59,601 nt of DNA, from NCBI GenBank assembly GCA_000320545.1, contig ADNK01001597.1, positions 1 to 59,601 on the forward strand, given 5' to 3'. The notes under the pieces are model-generated. The model worked only from the letters and a program-made list of their open reading frames with translations, did not search any database and was not told where the DNA came from. The DNA is from Bigelowiella natans CCMP2755 (taxonomy: Eukaryota; Cercozoa; Chlorarachniophyceae). Made by a program: the position numbers and the translations under genes. Shown piece by piece: positions 1 to 11,941 of the stretch; position 1 is the first letter of the stretch, and each line of letters opens with the position of its first letter.

Positions 1-1029
1 AGGGATTTAAGAAGGGGTGGGGGTTTTTCATTTTTGGCTTCCCCGGGGGAATTATTATTAAAAAATTCTGTATTCCCTCTCCCCCCCCCCCCCCCCCTTC
101 CTAATCCCTAGCCTCTCACTCAACATCAAGCACAAGAAGACACCGTTTTTGGAAGGTTTATCCCTGGAAGATACTTGGCGTTCTCATGATCGTTGTTTAT
201 AATGTCGGTCAGGTTGCGGCCCTCGAAGGTCTCCTACTCACGCAGTAAGCAGCAGCGGTACCGTTAATGTTTCAGAGTACGATGATCATCGTCATCATTA
301 TCATCATCATTATCATCATTATCATCAATATTGATTTGCTATATTCTACCACATACTCATCAGATATATCGTATCACCTGAAACACCCACATCGTTGTCC
401 GGTCTGCAAATACCGAATACTTTTCAGTATTTTGCCCGATCACAGTTGCGATGGCCGAGCCCCAGTTGCCTGACCCTACATGAAGAAAAGAGGGGGGGGG
501 TTAAGGGGAAGAGGAGGAGAGTTACAAGGAAGAGAAGGGATTTCAGTAGAAGGAGATAAGATTCTCAGTACTACTTCGTAACGAGCATTAGTTTGTAGTA
601 CGTTTCTTTTGCCGGAGGAATAAATATTTTGTACAATCCTCTTCCCTTTATCATCGTCTTCTAACCCATACTTCTACATGTTAAAAGTAGTACCTATAAT
701 TGCCACTTTGAGTGGAGCTCGGTTTAGGTAGTCTTGATGGACAAGCGATTGTACAAGTTCTTCGGGCGTATTCCCCCCCCCTCCTTTTCCTTTTTCCTGA
801 TGTTGTGACTTCAGGGTTCAACTCTAGTGTGCCGGCCCCGGCGACCAGAGAAGGCTTGTCAACGGCTGTATCATCATCGGAGGAGGAGGAGGAGGAGGAG
901 GAGGAGGCGGCAGAACAACGAGGAGAAAAGGGGCAATCATAAGAACGAATTAGGAGATCAATGTGATTTCAAAGATAACCTCAACAACTAGTTCAATCAG
1001 TAGAAGAACGCAAGTGAAGATCTATGAAC

Positions 1030-1063
<34 letters not shown>

Positions 1064-2963
1064 GTTTTCGCTGCATCCACCACCTCGTACAAGCAGGTTC
1101 CGCTGGTGATTCTTTGCTTCTATCCTTATTCTTGAGGAAGTTCTTTGCCTAATTGGGCACCTGGGTTTGCCGCTGTTGTGGTATTGGCGGAGATCAGCGG
1201 CAAGTATTGGATATTATTCGTCTTGAGTAGAGAAATATGCACGCATCAAGGAGACACCACCTGATGATGGATGCTGTCCTGGGTCGCAACCAGGAACTCC
1301 GAATTCCAGTGGTCCCAAGGGAAACCTTTGGGGAATAAAATTTAATGAGATTCCCTTCGAGTCTAGTTTTGATGGGAAAAATCTCCTCCTCCACCCTACA
1401 AGAACGCATAAGGCAGAGTACGTCTGCCGCTCGAGATGCAAGAAATTAAGGCAAACTTAGAACGATCAGACCTGTTCTTCGTTTAATGGTGCTTGTGGGA
1501 TCGAAATCATGGTCACAAATAGCGAAGCCGTGGCAACCAGCACAATTCCGGCTCCAAGGCCGGCGTTCGTGCTCATTGCCTTAGAAGGGGGGCCTACACG
1601 GGTTGTCTGAGAGGGTGTTGGCACGTGGCACATACACGAACTCGGGGCTATTTCTCTCCTGCGACATCAAAATGACACATCGAACAGCTTCCACATCGCT
1701 TGGCTTAATTTCGGTAATTCTTCCAACTAAGTTAACCCTAGTTGAATTGTCGGAAACGCAGTCCGTTCTTCTGTTGCGTCATGCGGAGAGAGAGGGCTAT
1801 TCTGGTCGTAGAGGTCTCGCGCCCCTCGACAAATGGCACGTGGTCTTGGAAGTAGAGTTATCTTTTCTAGATATTCGTCGGTCCGACGATTCGCCAAAAC
1901 GACAATGCTTTTGTGCTTGATTGCTTTTGTCGCAGCCTGAAATTAGGATGGCATTCTGGAACCGAAAGTATCCGAATCCACAATCTTGATCTGAAACCAT
2001 CTCCGAGAAAAGACAGCACCCTGGTAGGAGGGGCATGGGAACCCGCCGGCACAATCCTGCAGAAAGAATTTGCTGATACTAAAGGCCTTAAAGGGCGTTC
2101 ACAGTGGACACACGTTGGGATCACCTGCCACATACAATTTAAGTAAAGAAGCGTCAACGCTAGCAGCCAGAAAACAAGGGATGAGATTGAGCAGCTTTGC
2201 CATTCGGCTCGTGGCTGTTATGCTCCTGTGCGTTGTGCTGATGCTAAGCTTAGAGGTAATCAAGCTAATACTTGGTTTTGTGAGCATGGTTCGAAATAAT
2301 CGCGATCTTCTTGTTCTGGTTCCAATCAGTATGTCTCTGTCCGCCAAGAGGGCGACCCAGTGGGCCGACGTCCAATACATCGACGGACCAAGTACACCAC
2401 CCCTTATCAACTGCAAAGAGAGCGCTTCCATCATTTTCGCCATTTTTATCTTACTCGATATCCTGTCCGCCATTTTCTGCCTTTTCCCCTGCCGAATATC
2501 ATCTAGTATGAAGCTCGGGATTATGCCGATGATATCCAAGAGACTCCCGAGTTTTTCGTTATCGTTTGGAAACTACAAATTCTCGGCGCCAGGTTCCGTC
2601 TAACCCCAATCCCCATTAGCCGACCAGACTTCTGAAGTTGTACACAGTGCCAAATGCTGCAGCACGCATTGCCACATAGATATGATCGCACCTTTGAAAT
2701 ATGAAAGAGCACCAAAATGACCAGCTGTTGATCTCTCGTCAGCCTGGGTTACTTGCTCTCGTTTGCTTGATCAATAATGAAATCAATCATGAATAATAGG
2801 TGCAGATAGGCTTGATTTAACAGAGCTTGTGACGTCGTTGAGGTGGGTGATAGCAGCCCAGTATCAGAGAGCATACAAATTAAATATTGCATAAAACCCT
2901 TCACATTTATTGTAGTTTTCGGAGTAGTGATTGGCGAGTTATTGGGATATTGTTTCAATGCAG
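1..2963. other. Repeat-rich region, no gene recognised
   Basis: No family was recognised here on either strand. Low-complexity DNA includes a C run near 81-98, TCA/ATC triplets at about 289-330 and 1028-1062, and GAG triplets near 880-905. Medium-length overlapping frames occur at 1603-2157 and 2070-2603 on both strands. The longer plus-strand one contains hydrophobic stretches, but neither strand shows a domain I can name. The missing amino-terminal exons of the DGD synthase that starts at 2964 should lie somewhere in this stretch. A decayed mobile element between 1600 and 2600 is possible but not demonstrated. Confidence 0.4.
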
Positions 2964-3584
2964 AACTCCCGAAGAGGAGGAGATCGCTCGTGACCTGAAA
3001 ATTGGGAAATCCGTCAACATTTCCGATCTCAGTCGCCCGGTGGCATTACTCTTGAATTCGTCAACGCTCTTCCCACCTTATATTCCAATCCAATCAATCT
3101 AGGGCCGCAATGTATGGGTGATTACTACAGCCTCTCTCCCTTGGAAAACAGGGACTGGTATGACTGCAAGAAGGAGAGGGGGGGGGGGGGGCGGGGGGAA
3201 GAGAGAAAGAGTATCTGAATAAAATACTGATATGACGATGTGATTCAGCTGTGAATCCTACACTACGAGCTGCGTACCTGTTACGCTTGACTCCGGCTGC
3301 AAAAGGTTTTTGTAGAGTGAAGTGGCAGGGGAGGGCGGGTGAGGTGAGGGGAGTGAAAGTTGATGTGCAGGCGCAACTACTTTGTGATGTGTTCGCTGAT
3401 TCTGCTGCTTTCTTCGATCTCGATTGAGCAAGCGGGGTGCGTGTTAATGCTGTTTCTCCTCTTGTATTGAAATATGAGCTGATTGTTGTGTGTTTGTATG
3501 TGCGCATATCTCCACTTCCTCCTGTTTCCATACGCTAGTAACTCTTATGGTTCCCTGGGTCGAAGCCGTCGATCAGGAAAGGGT

Positions 3585-3616
<32 letters not shown>

Positions 3617-4287
3617 TGATGATGATGATGATGATGATAAAGAAGAACAACCCATTTTGCCTTCTTGTCGTCTTTAATCGCTGCTGCTAAGGTTATGGGT
3701 TCGCACAAGTACAAAAACCAGAAGCAGCAAGAGAGAGATATCCGGCAGTGGCTTCGAAATGACGCGGTAAACTAGCAAATCAATAGTCGTAATTGCGGTG
3801 GTTGTACCCCCCACTTAGCACAGACAAGAAAGCAGTTGGGGTGAAGTCAATGGAGGTAGGGGCCTGAGGGCGGCATGTTAAATGTATGCTCGGAAGCGTT
3901 TCCGCATCATCTTCGATAAACTTGGTTCAAGTCTTACATGTCTTGTACACTGTTTTCCTCCGTCATTTTCTCTATTATTCTAAGGGGATGGCTGACGTCG
4001 CAAACAAGCTCAAAATAATGTTCTACAAGGGCAGGTGAAACGAACGACACTCAATCCTCCTCCTCCCCTCCCCCCCTCCTCTTCCTTGTTCCTTTTCTTC
4101 TGTTTAGTGGCTTCCTGCCTCCTTTTAGCGCATGTTTATGATGGTTGATTACGGACCTCTCTCCATCAGATACCATCCCGATTATGGCTCTATATTTCCA
4201 GTGGAAGATCTTCTTGCTCTTATTCCTAGTGAAGAGGCGGACGTATGTTGTCACAACCTGCCCATACACTACTCTTTCACTCAATTC

Positions 4288-4324
<37 letters not shown>

Positions 4325-4345
4325 TTATATTGTAATTTTTCGGTT

Positions 4346-4382
<37 letters not shown>

Positions 4383-5729
4383 CGTCTCCCCCCCCGTTAT
4401 TCAGGTTGCCGTGCTTGAGGAGCCAGAGCACTTGAACTGGTGGTGCAAAGTTAGAGGCTTTCTTACAATAAATAATAGATAGTATGCACAACCTTGTCTA
4501 GTATGATCGTTACCTCAACCCCCCACCATCACTAACAAGGTTTCATCCTGAGACACCGGAGTACTGGAGGGGGAGGTTCAACCATGTCGTTGGGATCATT
4601 CATACCAACTATCTAGCCTACACGCAGTCGTACGTTGGAGGGTACGTTACGAACTGAAAAGAGAGAAGATGATGAAGAAGAAGAAGAAGCAGAAGGAGAA
4701 GAAGACGGCGATTGTGAATGACGATGGTGATGTATGGTGATGATGATGATCATGATGATGGTGAGGGAGAGGAGGAGGAGGAGGAAAAGGATGATAATCA
4801 TGAGGCGAATAATAATGAGAAAAGCTCCTCCACATTATTGATGTTGCGGGACGAGGCTTCAGTTAGGGATTTCCCATCACCGATACGACTGCTGCTGCTG
4901 CTGCTGCTGGTGCTGATCTTCTTACTCAAAACACAGTTATTACAAGAAGTATATCCTCTATTTGTTGAATCGATGGATGGTTCCCGCTCACTGTGACAAG
5001 GTCGTGCCACCACCAGTAGCAGCAGCAGCAGCAGCAGCAGCATAGCCTTCCATCCCCATGATTCGTATTTGTTGTTGTTGCTGTATTTGCACACTACTAC
5101 TACTGCTGCTAACGAAAAGGTGATAAAGCTATCTGGCGTGCTGCAGCGCTACTCAAACTACAAGGAGACTGTCCAAAATGTCCACGGGGTTCGCTATCAT
5201 TCCTCATCATCCAATCTTCACGACAATAATAAGAACAACTTTTACTACTTCTATTACTACTACTGTTGCTGCTACTGCCATCATCGTCGTCGTCATCATT
5301 ATCACTATCATCATCATCATTATGAATACAGGTTCGCTCTGAGTTCCTGAAGGTGGGTCGGAGCAGCAACGGCTTCAGGAAGGGCTTCTACTTCATCGGC
5401 AAAGCTCTCCAGGCGAAAGGCTTGCCCATCCTATTTGATTTACTCTCCCCCCCCACCAAATCGCAGCAGCTGGTAGGAAGTAGCCCTGTTACTAAGCTGC
5501 AAATTATTTAAAGAAAAGGTCTCTCGTTGTGATGCACTCGTTAATCTTATTCTCCTCCTCCTCCTCGTCCTCTTCCTCTTCCTCTTCCTCTTCCTCTTCC
5601 TCCTCCAGCGACTGAGGAAACTACTCCTTAACAGCACCACCCTCCTCCCTTCACATCGACTGAGCGCCCTGTTATTGAGAAGGCGCAATCAGATTCTCAA
5701 CAACAGCACTGCCACCACCACCGCCGCCG

Positions 5730-5766
<37 letters not shown>

Positions 5767-7799
5767 GGGAGTGGGTCGCTTTGCTTCTCCACGCAGTCCT
5801 CCCTACTTCTCGGCAGCAGAGCTTTCGCAAGAACTGGGGAAGGAGCTGGCTAAAGAACTTGAAAACGCACCTAAAGAGTCAGCAACACTACAACATTCCC
5901 TCCCCGAATCTCTTTCCTCACATCTCCTTCGATACCCTCTTCCTCCTCCCTTCTCCTCTTTCTGGTCTCTGCCTTCATCATACAGGCTCGAGCGGCTTTC
6001 GAAGGAGCTGGAGAAGGGTATTGAAGAGCTGAGCGAAACAATGCGGGAGGACAGTTTGACTTCTCTTGAGTCTCTTATCGAGCCAGAGGCCAATGACATC
6101 AGAACAACCACATCCACGTACGTATATCATATGTAGAGGAAGAAGAAGAAGAAAAATAAAAAGAAGAAGAAAAGTAGTATTGTGGGTAGAGGAGGGGAAG
6201 GAAGGGGAGAGATATATATCTATAGGGGTATGAGATTGAAAGACATTTATCGTTTATCAAAGTATAGGAGGCAATGGGGTATTCTACATTAGTGTATGAT
6301 GTTGCTGCTCTCCTACTCCAACACTGCTCCTCCTCCTCAGAAACACATATCGGAGCCTATTCTTCAAGCAAAACAACCGTGTTGAATCGAAGGTGTTGAT
6401 GGCATGCTAATCAACGTATATTTTTTTAAAGGGGGGGTGGGGGGTTAGCAAACTCACCATCCTTGTTTCAACAACGAAATGCTTGTTACGTTTCCTCAAA
6501 CCCACCTCTCACCCACTTCCTTGTTTGTCAAACTTGCGGGTCCCTCGTGAATAATTGGATACTAGATGTTGAAGGCTCTTAAGGAACTCTCAGTCGATGT
6601 AAGTTGAAGTCCAAAGATGATCTATTGCTTTTACATGCAGCGAATCCTCAGAGCAAATCCCACCCCCCGCCTACTCTTCTTCCCCCCCTTCTACTCCTCC
6701 CCTCTTCTACCAGGCGTACGGCAGTGGCCCTGATTCCGAGCTATTGAAGGAAATGGCCAGGGAGAGGGGGCTGAAGAACGTTTCATTCTATCCAGGGATT
6801 GATCATCTGGAGCTAAAAGGTCGGAGTAATAAGTAGCAGATGGTACCTATGCCTTCGCACGCCTTGTTCGCACTTCTCGTGCTACATTCCACGTTATATA
6901 TCGTGGTGTTCAATGATATTCTTTGGTCTTTTTCATGCTTGCTCCATCCCCCCCCCCTCTTCCCTTCTTATAGAGTACAAGACATTCGTGAACCCATCGA
7001 TTTCCGAGGTCCTCTGTACGACAACAGCGGAGGCTCTCGCCATGGGTAGGGGCGCTATTGACAGTAGTTGTAAATTTGTATCAGCGGGCGTTAGAGCGAA
7101 ATGAGGATAGCCAAGAGTTCACCATCCTCTTTCTCTACATTCTTTCCCCCCTCCCCTCCCTTGTTCTTTTAGGCAAGTTCGTAATCATTCCATCGCATGA
7201 ATCGAACACCTTCTTTCAGCAGTTTCCTAACTGCCTCGCCTATTCATCTCCGGCTGAGTTCAGGCAGAGAGTTGCCTTTGCTCAGACCCACGAACCGGTA
7301 TCATCATTGTTAGTGCTTTGAATGAGCGTGTAATACAATAGTAGTAGTAGTAGCACTAGACAACAACAACTGTATTTAATTGGAAAACTCTGAACGAAAT
7401 TATCTAAAGAGAAGAAAACAGGTTGGTTGCAACAACTCCTTGTTGTTCAATTACTTTTTCTATCGTCAGATTTTTGCAACAATTGTGTCATTACATCGCT
7501 CGATCTTTTGGCTTGTGATAGTTTTTCAATTCCTTTTTGTTGCTTTGACTCATTGGCAGACACCCTTGTCAGCTGATGTCGCACGGTTACTCACGTGGGA
7601 GGCGGCGACAGAGCGACTCATCGAATCAGCGAAGATAACCGAGAAAATGTCACAAGCACATTACTTTGATGATGTAGGGGCCAGATTCCACACGTGGTTG
7701 GGCAAAGGAAAGAAAGGCAATGTCATCAGAAGGTGCATTTGTTCATGCATGACACAACTGATGTTGCAATGGGCGATTCTCATCCATGTTGCACCCTAA
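2964..7799 (+). CDS. DGD1: Digalactosyldiacylglycerol synthase (DGD), 5' end missing
   Basis: This glycosyltransferase adds a second galactose to MGDG to make DGDG, the plastid membrane galactolipid. Exons found are 2964-3039, 3103-3157, 3249-3305, 3539-3582, 3692-3766, 4129-4242, 4405-4439, 4540-4641, 4937-5000, 5120-5188, 5332-5472, 6566-6598, 6714-6819, 6974-7045, 7173-7297 and 7560-7799. All phases agree. They encode hallmarks in family order: ITTASLPWKTGT, AVNPTLRAAYL, VTLMVPW, VAVLEEPEHLNW, RFNHVVGIIHTNYLAY, CDKVIKLSG, NVHGV, GFYFIGKALQAKG, DAYGSGPDSEL, KTFVNPSISEVLCTTTAEAL and LTWEAATERL. About 470 residues of the catalytic GT-B half are covered. The amino-terminal domain was not located. 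Introns are filled with microsatellites such as GT/CT repeats and GAT or CAG triplets. Stop at 7797-7799. The paralogues DGD1 and DGD2 cannot be told apart here. Confidence 0.93.
4291..4380. repeat. Compound (GT)n and (CT)n microsatellite
   Basis: About 32 bases of GT repeat and about 34 bases of CT repeat lie in the DGD intron between the exons ending at 4242 and starting at 4405. The CT part sits where a polypyrimidine tract is expected before the acceptor at 4404. Confidence 0.9.
5473..6565 (+). other. Long DGD intron containing a coil-like open frame
   Basis: The exons on either side join in phase and give a spacing close to the plant enzyme, so this 1.1 kb is best read as one intron. 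However, a plus-strand frame at about 5675-6136 encodes serine runs followed by charged, heptad-like sequence (ELSQELGKELAKELENA, then RLSKELEKGIEELSETM). Acceptor-like CAG sites precede both blocks near 5816 and 5985, and a GT donor follows near 6120. It could be optional ex​ons adding a coiled-coil insertion, or part of a nested unit. Transcript data would decide. Confidence 0.35.
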
Positions 7800-9425
7800 A
7801 CTTTCAGGATGGCAGGCGCAGCACCACTGTTAGATCCTCGAGATGACCAAAGTCCTGAGGCATCTTCTTCATCACAAAGTCCGTAGAGGCCATCATTTGT
7901 TGCGCATGCATGGCTAGATGGATTGCACTCAACGACAACGTTGCAATGAAAATGCGAAGTGACCTCGCACATCCCCACCCCTCGCCTGACCTAGCTGACG
8001 CAGTGATTCACACACGTCACAATGATGGCAATGCATTGCGATGGATGGTGGATCGACTTTGTGTCTGCTGCGCTTCAGAAATGCGAGCTGCGTGGTTGCA
8101 GCACTCACACTTCGTCCACGTTGTTCACAAGTGTGGATTGCTGAGTTGTGCGCGACGTGCTGTGATGATTGGCTGCGAGGCCTTCGCGTTCGCGAGGCGA
8201 GTGCGACAAAACGATTGCACTTCCAGTGTGCCAGTGTGGCAATGCGCACATGCTTGCTAGCTTGCCCTTGCAACCCACAGTTGCGTGCTCATTGCTTGAG
8301 CAGCTGATGCGTGTCGCGCTGGAACCTGCCAGCCTGCACCGCGTGGTTGCACACACTGGCACAGTGCCTTGCTCAGTTTGCACGGCCACGTTCCGGTGCA
8401 GTCTCCAGGCCAGATCTCACTCACCAAAGCAGTCTGGCAGCCCAGCAGCTGGCAGTGTGACCACCTCTCCAGTTCTTCTTGCAGTGCTGTGCACCCAGCT
8501 AGCCAGGCACAGGCCTGGAGGCCGCGAAGTGCGTGGTTGCAGCAGTCCAGCAGTTGCAGCGCCAGAGCAATGACGTGCGGGCGTTTGCCAGCTGTGCACG
8601 AAGCAACCAGTGCGCGAGGCGAGAACGCAGCCGAAGTGTTGCACGCGACTTCGGTGGCACTGACAGAAGCCACTTTGTGCCACAAAGGAAGCACGGTGTT
8701 TGTGCGCCTGCACGTCTGGACGTGCACAAGTTGTGTTTCAGGTGTTTTCGCCTGACCAACACGAAAACACTCGCGTGCGTGCCGAAAAGTCCGTGTCGTC
8801 GTCACCACCACTCCAGCACTGCTGAACTTGTTCGAGGGCGGACTGCCCTCCCTTTGTTCCACCCACCGGCCAGAGCTGTTCGCGTGCACTCTGCACCTGC
8901 CATGATCCCCAGTTCAGACAGTTCTTGTCGTGTTGGTTTCACACCAGTCTGGCAGTGGGTCCTCGTCGTTCTCAGTTCGAACACTGCCAAACTGAACACT
9001 GAACGATGACGTTGAAGTGAGCGCTGGCAGACTGGCTAGCTGGTGCAAAGCGACGTTTGAGAGGCGGCAAACGTTGCGGTGCGCAAAAAGGCACTGCCAC
9101 ACTGCGCCAGTGCGTTTCGCACTTTGCAAGTGTCGTGCAACACTTCCTGGCTTTGGAGGTGCAGTCGATCAACAAAGTTTCTTCGTTTCAACTTTCAACT
9201 TCCTTTCCTTGCAACTCCGCTTCACCGATGGCTCTGACTCCTTCAGCTAGCTGGCCAATCAGAACCAACAAAGCGGTGTTGAGTGAGCTCGCTTGCCAGC
9301 TCTGGAACTTGTTGCTGGCTGGCTGGACGCAAGCACCTCCTTCCTCCCACCCCTTGCCAGCTTGGCTGTGCTGCTTGTGGGCGCTGCGTGAAACAAGCGC
9401 TTGCCTCCCGTGTGGTTTGCCAGTT
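7800..9425. other. GC-rich spacer without a recognised gene
   Basis: After the DGD stop the base composition changes to GC-rich sequence with many TGC, GCA and CGC steps. Long frames are open on both strands at once, for example around 8169-8889, which is what GC-rich non-coding DNA gives. No domain, splice pattern or RNA gene was recognised. Degenerate copies of the LTR family next door may be present, but I could align only the piece starting at 9426. Confidence 0.5.
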
Positions 9426-9600
9426 TGTGGCGCGCAAGCCAGCAAGGTGGTGAGGCCGAACGTCACCTGCGACAAGGCGGGTGTTGTCGCACCCCCAAAG
9501 TGGATGTGAACGTCGCAGAGGCAAAATCCCTGGTCTTGCACGGAAAGGCCTGCCAAGAGCTGGCATCCCCTGCGCACGCAGACTTGTGTCAGTGCCAAGC
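9426..9600 (-). repeat. Degenerate LTR-like fragment, inverted
   Basis: Read on the minus strand, this piece contains TGCGACAAC, then TTGTCGCAGGTGAC, and ends in GCGCGCCACA. The LTRs of the neighbouring element at 9717-11941 show the same order and the same terminal bases. A looser match to the upstream CAGGCCTT portion follows to about 9600. No target duplication or second terminus was found, so it is a relic or solo-LTR fragment pointing the opposite way. Confidence 0.45.
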
Positions 9601-9716
9601 AAGTTCAGCACTCAACGTTCAGTGCTTCCTGGCAGCCACACACGCCAACCTCTCGTCACACTTGTTTTCACACTCTGGCACTGGTGAGTCCTCGTTGTTT
9701 TCAGCTCGAGGCACTG

Positions 9717-10008
9717 TGTTGCGCGCAGCGTGCTTGGAATGCAAGCAAGCTGCGGTCAGATGAACAGTTGAGAAGTTGAATTCTGGTTGCATTGATGTGC
9801 ACACTTGGCAAACAGTCATCAGTTGTGTTTGATTGATTGACTGACAGGCCTTCTTGGTGAAGGTCTGTCCGATGGCTCTCACACCCAGGCCTTCCAACAG
9901 GCCTGGCGTTCTGTTGGCGCGATGCGATGCCGTTTGGGGTTGCGACAACCCCCATTCATTGTCGCAGGTGACTTTGGCGCAATTGCCCAAATCACCGTGC
10001 GCGCCACA
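9717..10008 (-). repeat. 3' LTR of the non-autonomous element
   Basis: This 292-bp repeat pairs with 11650-11941. It begins TGTTGCGCGC and ends GCGCCACA on the plus strand. It holds the inverted pair TGCGACAA...TTGTCGCA near its right end, which is the 5' (promoter) side in the sense of transcription. Confidence 0.9.
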
Positions 10009-10019
10009 CCTCCCCCAAG
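10009..10019 (-). other. Polypurine tract of the non-autonomous element
   Basis: On the minus strand CTTGGGGGAGG lies directly against the 3' LTR. The same 11 bases occupy the same place in the full-length element at 37860-37870. Confidence 0.7.
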
Positions 10020-10069
10020 TCACCAAGCATCTTCTCAGTGTCTCCGCTTCGCTTGGGGGGCGGTGCTCT

Positions 10070-11609
10070 TTCCAGCGTCTCCGGAACTTGACGAGCCACC
10101 AGGTGATGCTTCCTTCTCTGATGTTGTTTCTTTTTCCATCGAGCTGCTGCATTCCCTCGTGTTTGGCAGGCCCGTGCCTGTGCCATCCTTCGGTGTCGAC
10201 GTCGCCGAGGACACGTCGCTTGCGAGCTCTGGTGCAAGCAGGCAAACTTTTCATGTCCCCCCCCCATCCCCAGTTCCTTTCCATTTTTTCACTTCCGCCA
10301 TTGCCATTGTTGTTCGTCTTGCCTCCCCCAAGTGAAAAAGTGCATTCGAGGCGTCCCCTGATCTGCCGCACTGTCATGCTGGAGCAATTTGCAACGTCTT
10401 GCGGGAGGCAGAAGGGACCTTTCTTGATGCAATTGACATTGCACTTTGCAATCGACACGCACAACGTTGACCTTGTGCCAAGTGTTGTTGTTGGTTGTGT
10501 TGAGTCAGGTCTTCGGAGGTTTTCAAACGTCCGGCCCGCTTTTGACTCTTGCAAGCAGCTGAGGTTTTTGCACGAATCCTGTTTGTTCATTGCACATTTT
10601 TCTTTGACTTTTGTTTGCGATTTGAGACTTTTGTGGACGTGCTTTTTGCTTCCTGCTGTTGTGTCCGTTTTCTTTGTCCCGGGTGCTGGTCCCGGATGCT
10701 GACGTTTTGCTGGCAGCTGCTGCGCTGGTCCCAGGTGCTGATCAGCTGGTTTTGGCTGCTGATGCCAACGTTGATGAGTGCGGTCCTTTGCAGGTGCTGC
10801 TTTTTCGTTCATGCGCTCGTGAGTTTTCTGCTTTGACTCTTCCCTTGTGTTTTGTTCGCATGTCATGGCCTGCTTTGATTTCCCCCGTGAAACTTTTGCA
10901 AATCCCCCCCGTGGGGGTGCAAATTTCACTTTCATTGGTGAGAACTGCGTCTTTTTGTGCACCCCACGTTGCGTCGTTTCTGGTTTCTCAATTGGGAACT
11001 GCACGTTCCTGTGAACCTGTTGCTGTTTCGCCGTGCCCGGGATGGCTCCCCGCGAAGCTCCCCGGTTTCTGTTCCTGCGGAACAATTCCGCCCATTCCTC
11101 GGGCAAGTCTGACTCCATCGCTTCCTGCTTGACTTTTGTCAATGCCCCCTTCGCTTTGGTGCTTGCACACGATTCCTGTTTTCACTTTCGTGCACGTCGT
11201 CGGTCGTGGTCGTGATCCCCTGAGTGCCACGACCAGTTTCTTTCCTTGTTCGACCATTTCATCGTCCTCCGCCTCGCAAAATTCCTGAACTGCGTCCGTT
11301 GCTAGTTCCGCAGGCTTTTTCCTGGGTGCTGGTCCCGAAGCTGCTGGAGGGGTTGTTGTTCTGCCCTTCCCCTGCTGCATCGTGTTTCTTTCTTCCGGGT
11401 GCTGGTCCCGGTTTTCCCGGAGGGGTTGTTTTCCTGCCCTCCCATTGCTGCTTTGCAGTCTTCATTCCGGGTGATGGTCCCGGTTTTCCCGGAGGGGTTG
11501 CCATCCTCCCCTCCACCAACCGCTTGTCGCCTTTGCCATCCTTCTGTGCCTGCACGTTGCCGAGCACGTCGCTCTCTGAGATTTCTCGTCCATTTTCCTG
11601 ATGAGACAT
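10070..11609 (-). pseudogene. Gag-start plus pol-tail remnant frames
   Basis: From an ATG at 11609 a minus-strand frame opens with a Gag-like start (MSHQENG). It carries repeated PGKPGP(A/S)PG units where intact Gag has one. Homology then moves to the frame at 10988-11380, with the equivalent of the intact FYEADDED region, and then to the frame ending at 9619. The last holds a DLPEEWAELFRR block matching DLPPEWAALFRN of intact Gag, a region with no match, and finally the terminal block ending ITWWLVKF. The intact element stops just after that block, but here the TGA reads TGG, so the frame runs on towards the LTR. Two frame changes and the lost stop mark it as decayed. Confidence 0.8.
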
Positions 11610-11627
11610 GTTTCTGGTGCTGATTTT

Positions 11628-11644
11628 CCCGTGAGTGGAAGCCA
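11628..11644 (-). other. Primer binding site of the non-autonomous element
   Basis: On the minus strand the sequence is TGGCTTCCACTCACGGG, starting 5 bp inside the 5' LTR. It differs by one base from the site at 43101-43117 in the full-length element. The matching tRNA was not identified. Confidence 0.6.
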
Positions 11645-11649
11645 AATGT

Positions 11650-11941
11650 CGTTGCGCGCAGCGTGCTTGGAATGAAAGTGAGCTGCGGTCAGGTGAACAG
11701 TTGAGAAGTTGAATTCCAGTTGCATTGATGTGTGCACTTGGTGAACAGTCATCAGTCATGTTTGATTGATTGACTGACAGGCCTTCTCAGTGAAGGTCTG
11801 TCCGATGGCTCTTGCACCCAGGCCTTCCAACAGGCCTGGCGTTCTGTTGGCGCGACACGATGCCGTTTGGGGTTGCGACAACCCCCATTCATTGTCGCAG
11901 GTGACTTTGGCGTGATTGCCTAGGTCACCGTGCGCGCCACA
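11650..11941 (-). repeat. 5' LTR of the non-autonomous element
   Basis: This is the partner of 9717-10008 and has the same length. The first base is C where the other copy has T, so the expected TG terminus is mutated. Several other substitutions separate the copies. ACTG follows directly. Confidence 0.9.

Larger units (their letters stand above)
9717..11941 (-). mobile_element. Non-autonomous LTR retrotransposon (deletion derivative)
   Basis: The element is 2,225 bp. Terminal repeats of 292 bp lie at 9717-10008 and 11650-11941, with the 4-bp duplication ACTG at 9713-9716 and 11942-11945. Transcription sense is minus. A primer site beginning TGGCTTCC lies 5 bp inside the right LTR, and a purine tract abuts the left LTR. 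The internal part matches the start of Gag and the last domain of the full Ty3/gypsy element at 37534-43448. Protease, reverse transcriptase, RNase H and integrase are absent. The two LTRs differ at several positions, so this insertion is older than the full element. It would depend on proteins supplied in trans. Confidence 0.88.

Noticed and set aside
267-473. Small frames over ATC, GAT, CT and CA repeats (also 3483-3690, 4613-4835, 20035-20229, 52699-52911)
   Set aside because: They encode homopolymers created by microsatellites and mostly lie in introns or spacers.
1867-2539. Overlapping frames on both strands as genes
   Set aside because: No motif, splice pattern or family resemblance on either strand. 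Left as unassigned.
8169-8889. Long frames on both strands in the GC-rich spacer
   Set aside because: Open frames on both strands at once are expected from GC-rich sequence. No domain was found.
9619-11142. 507-codon minus-strand frame as a host gene
   Set aside because: It starts at TTG, reads through an LTR and matches Gag start and Pol tail of the retrotransposon, so it is element remnant.
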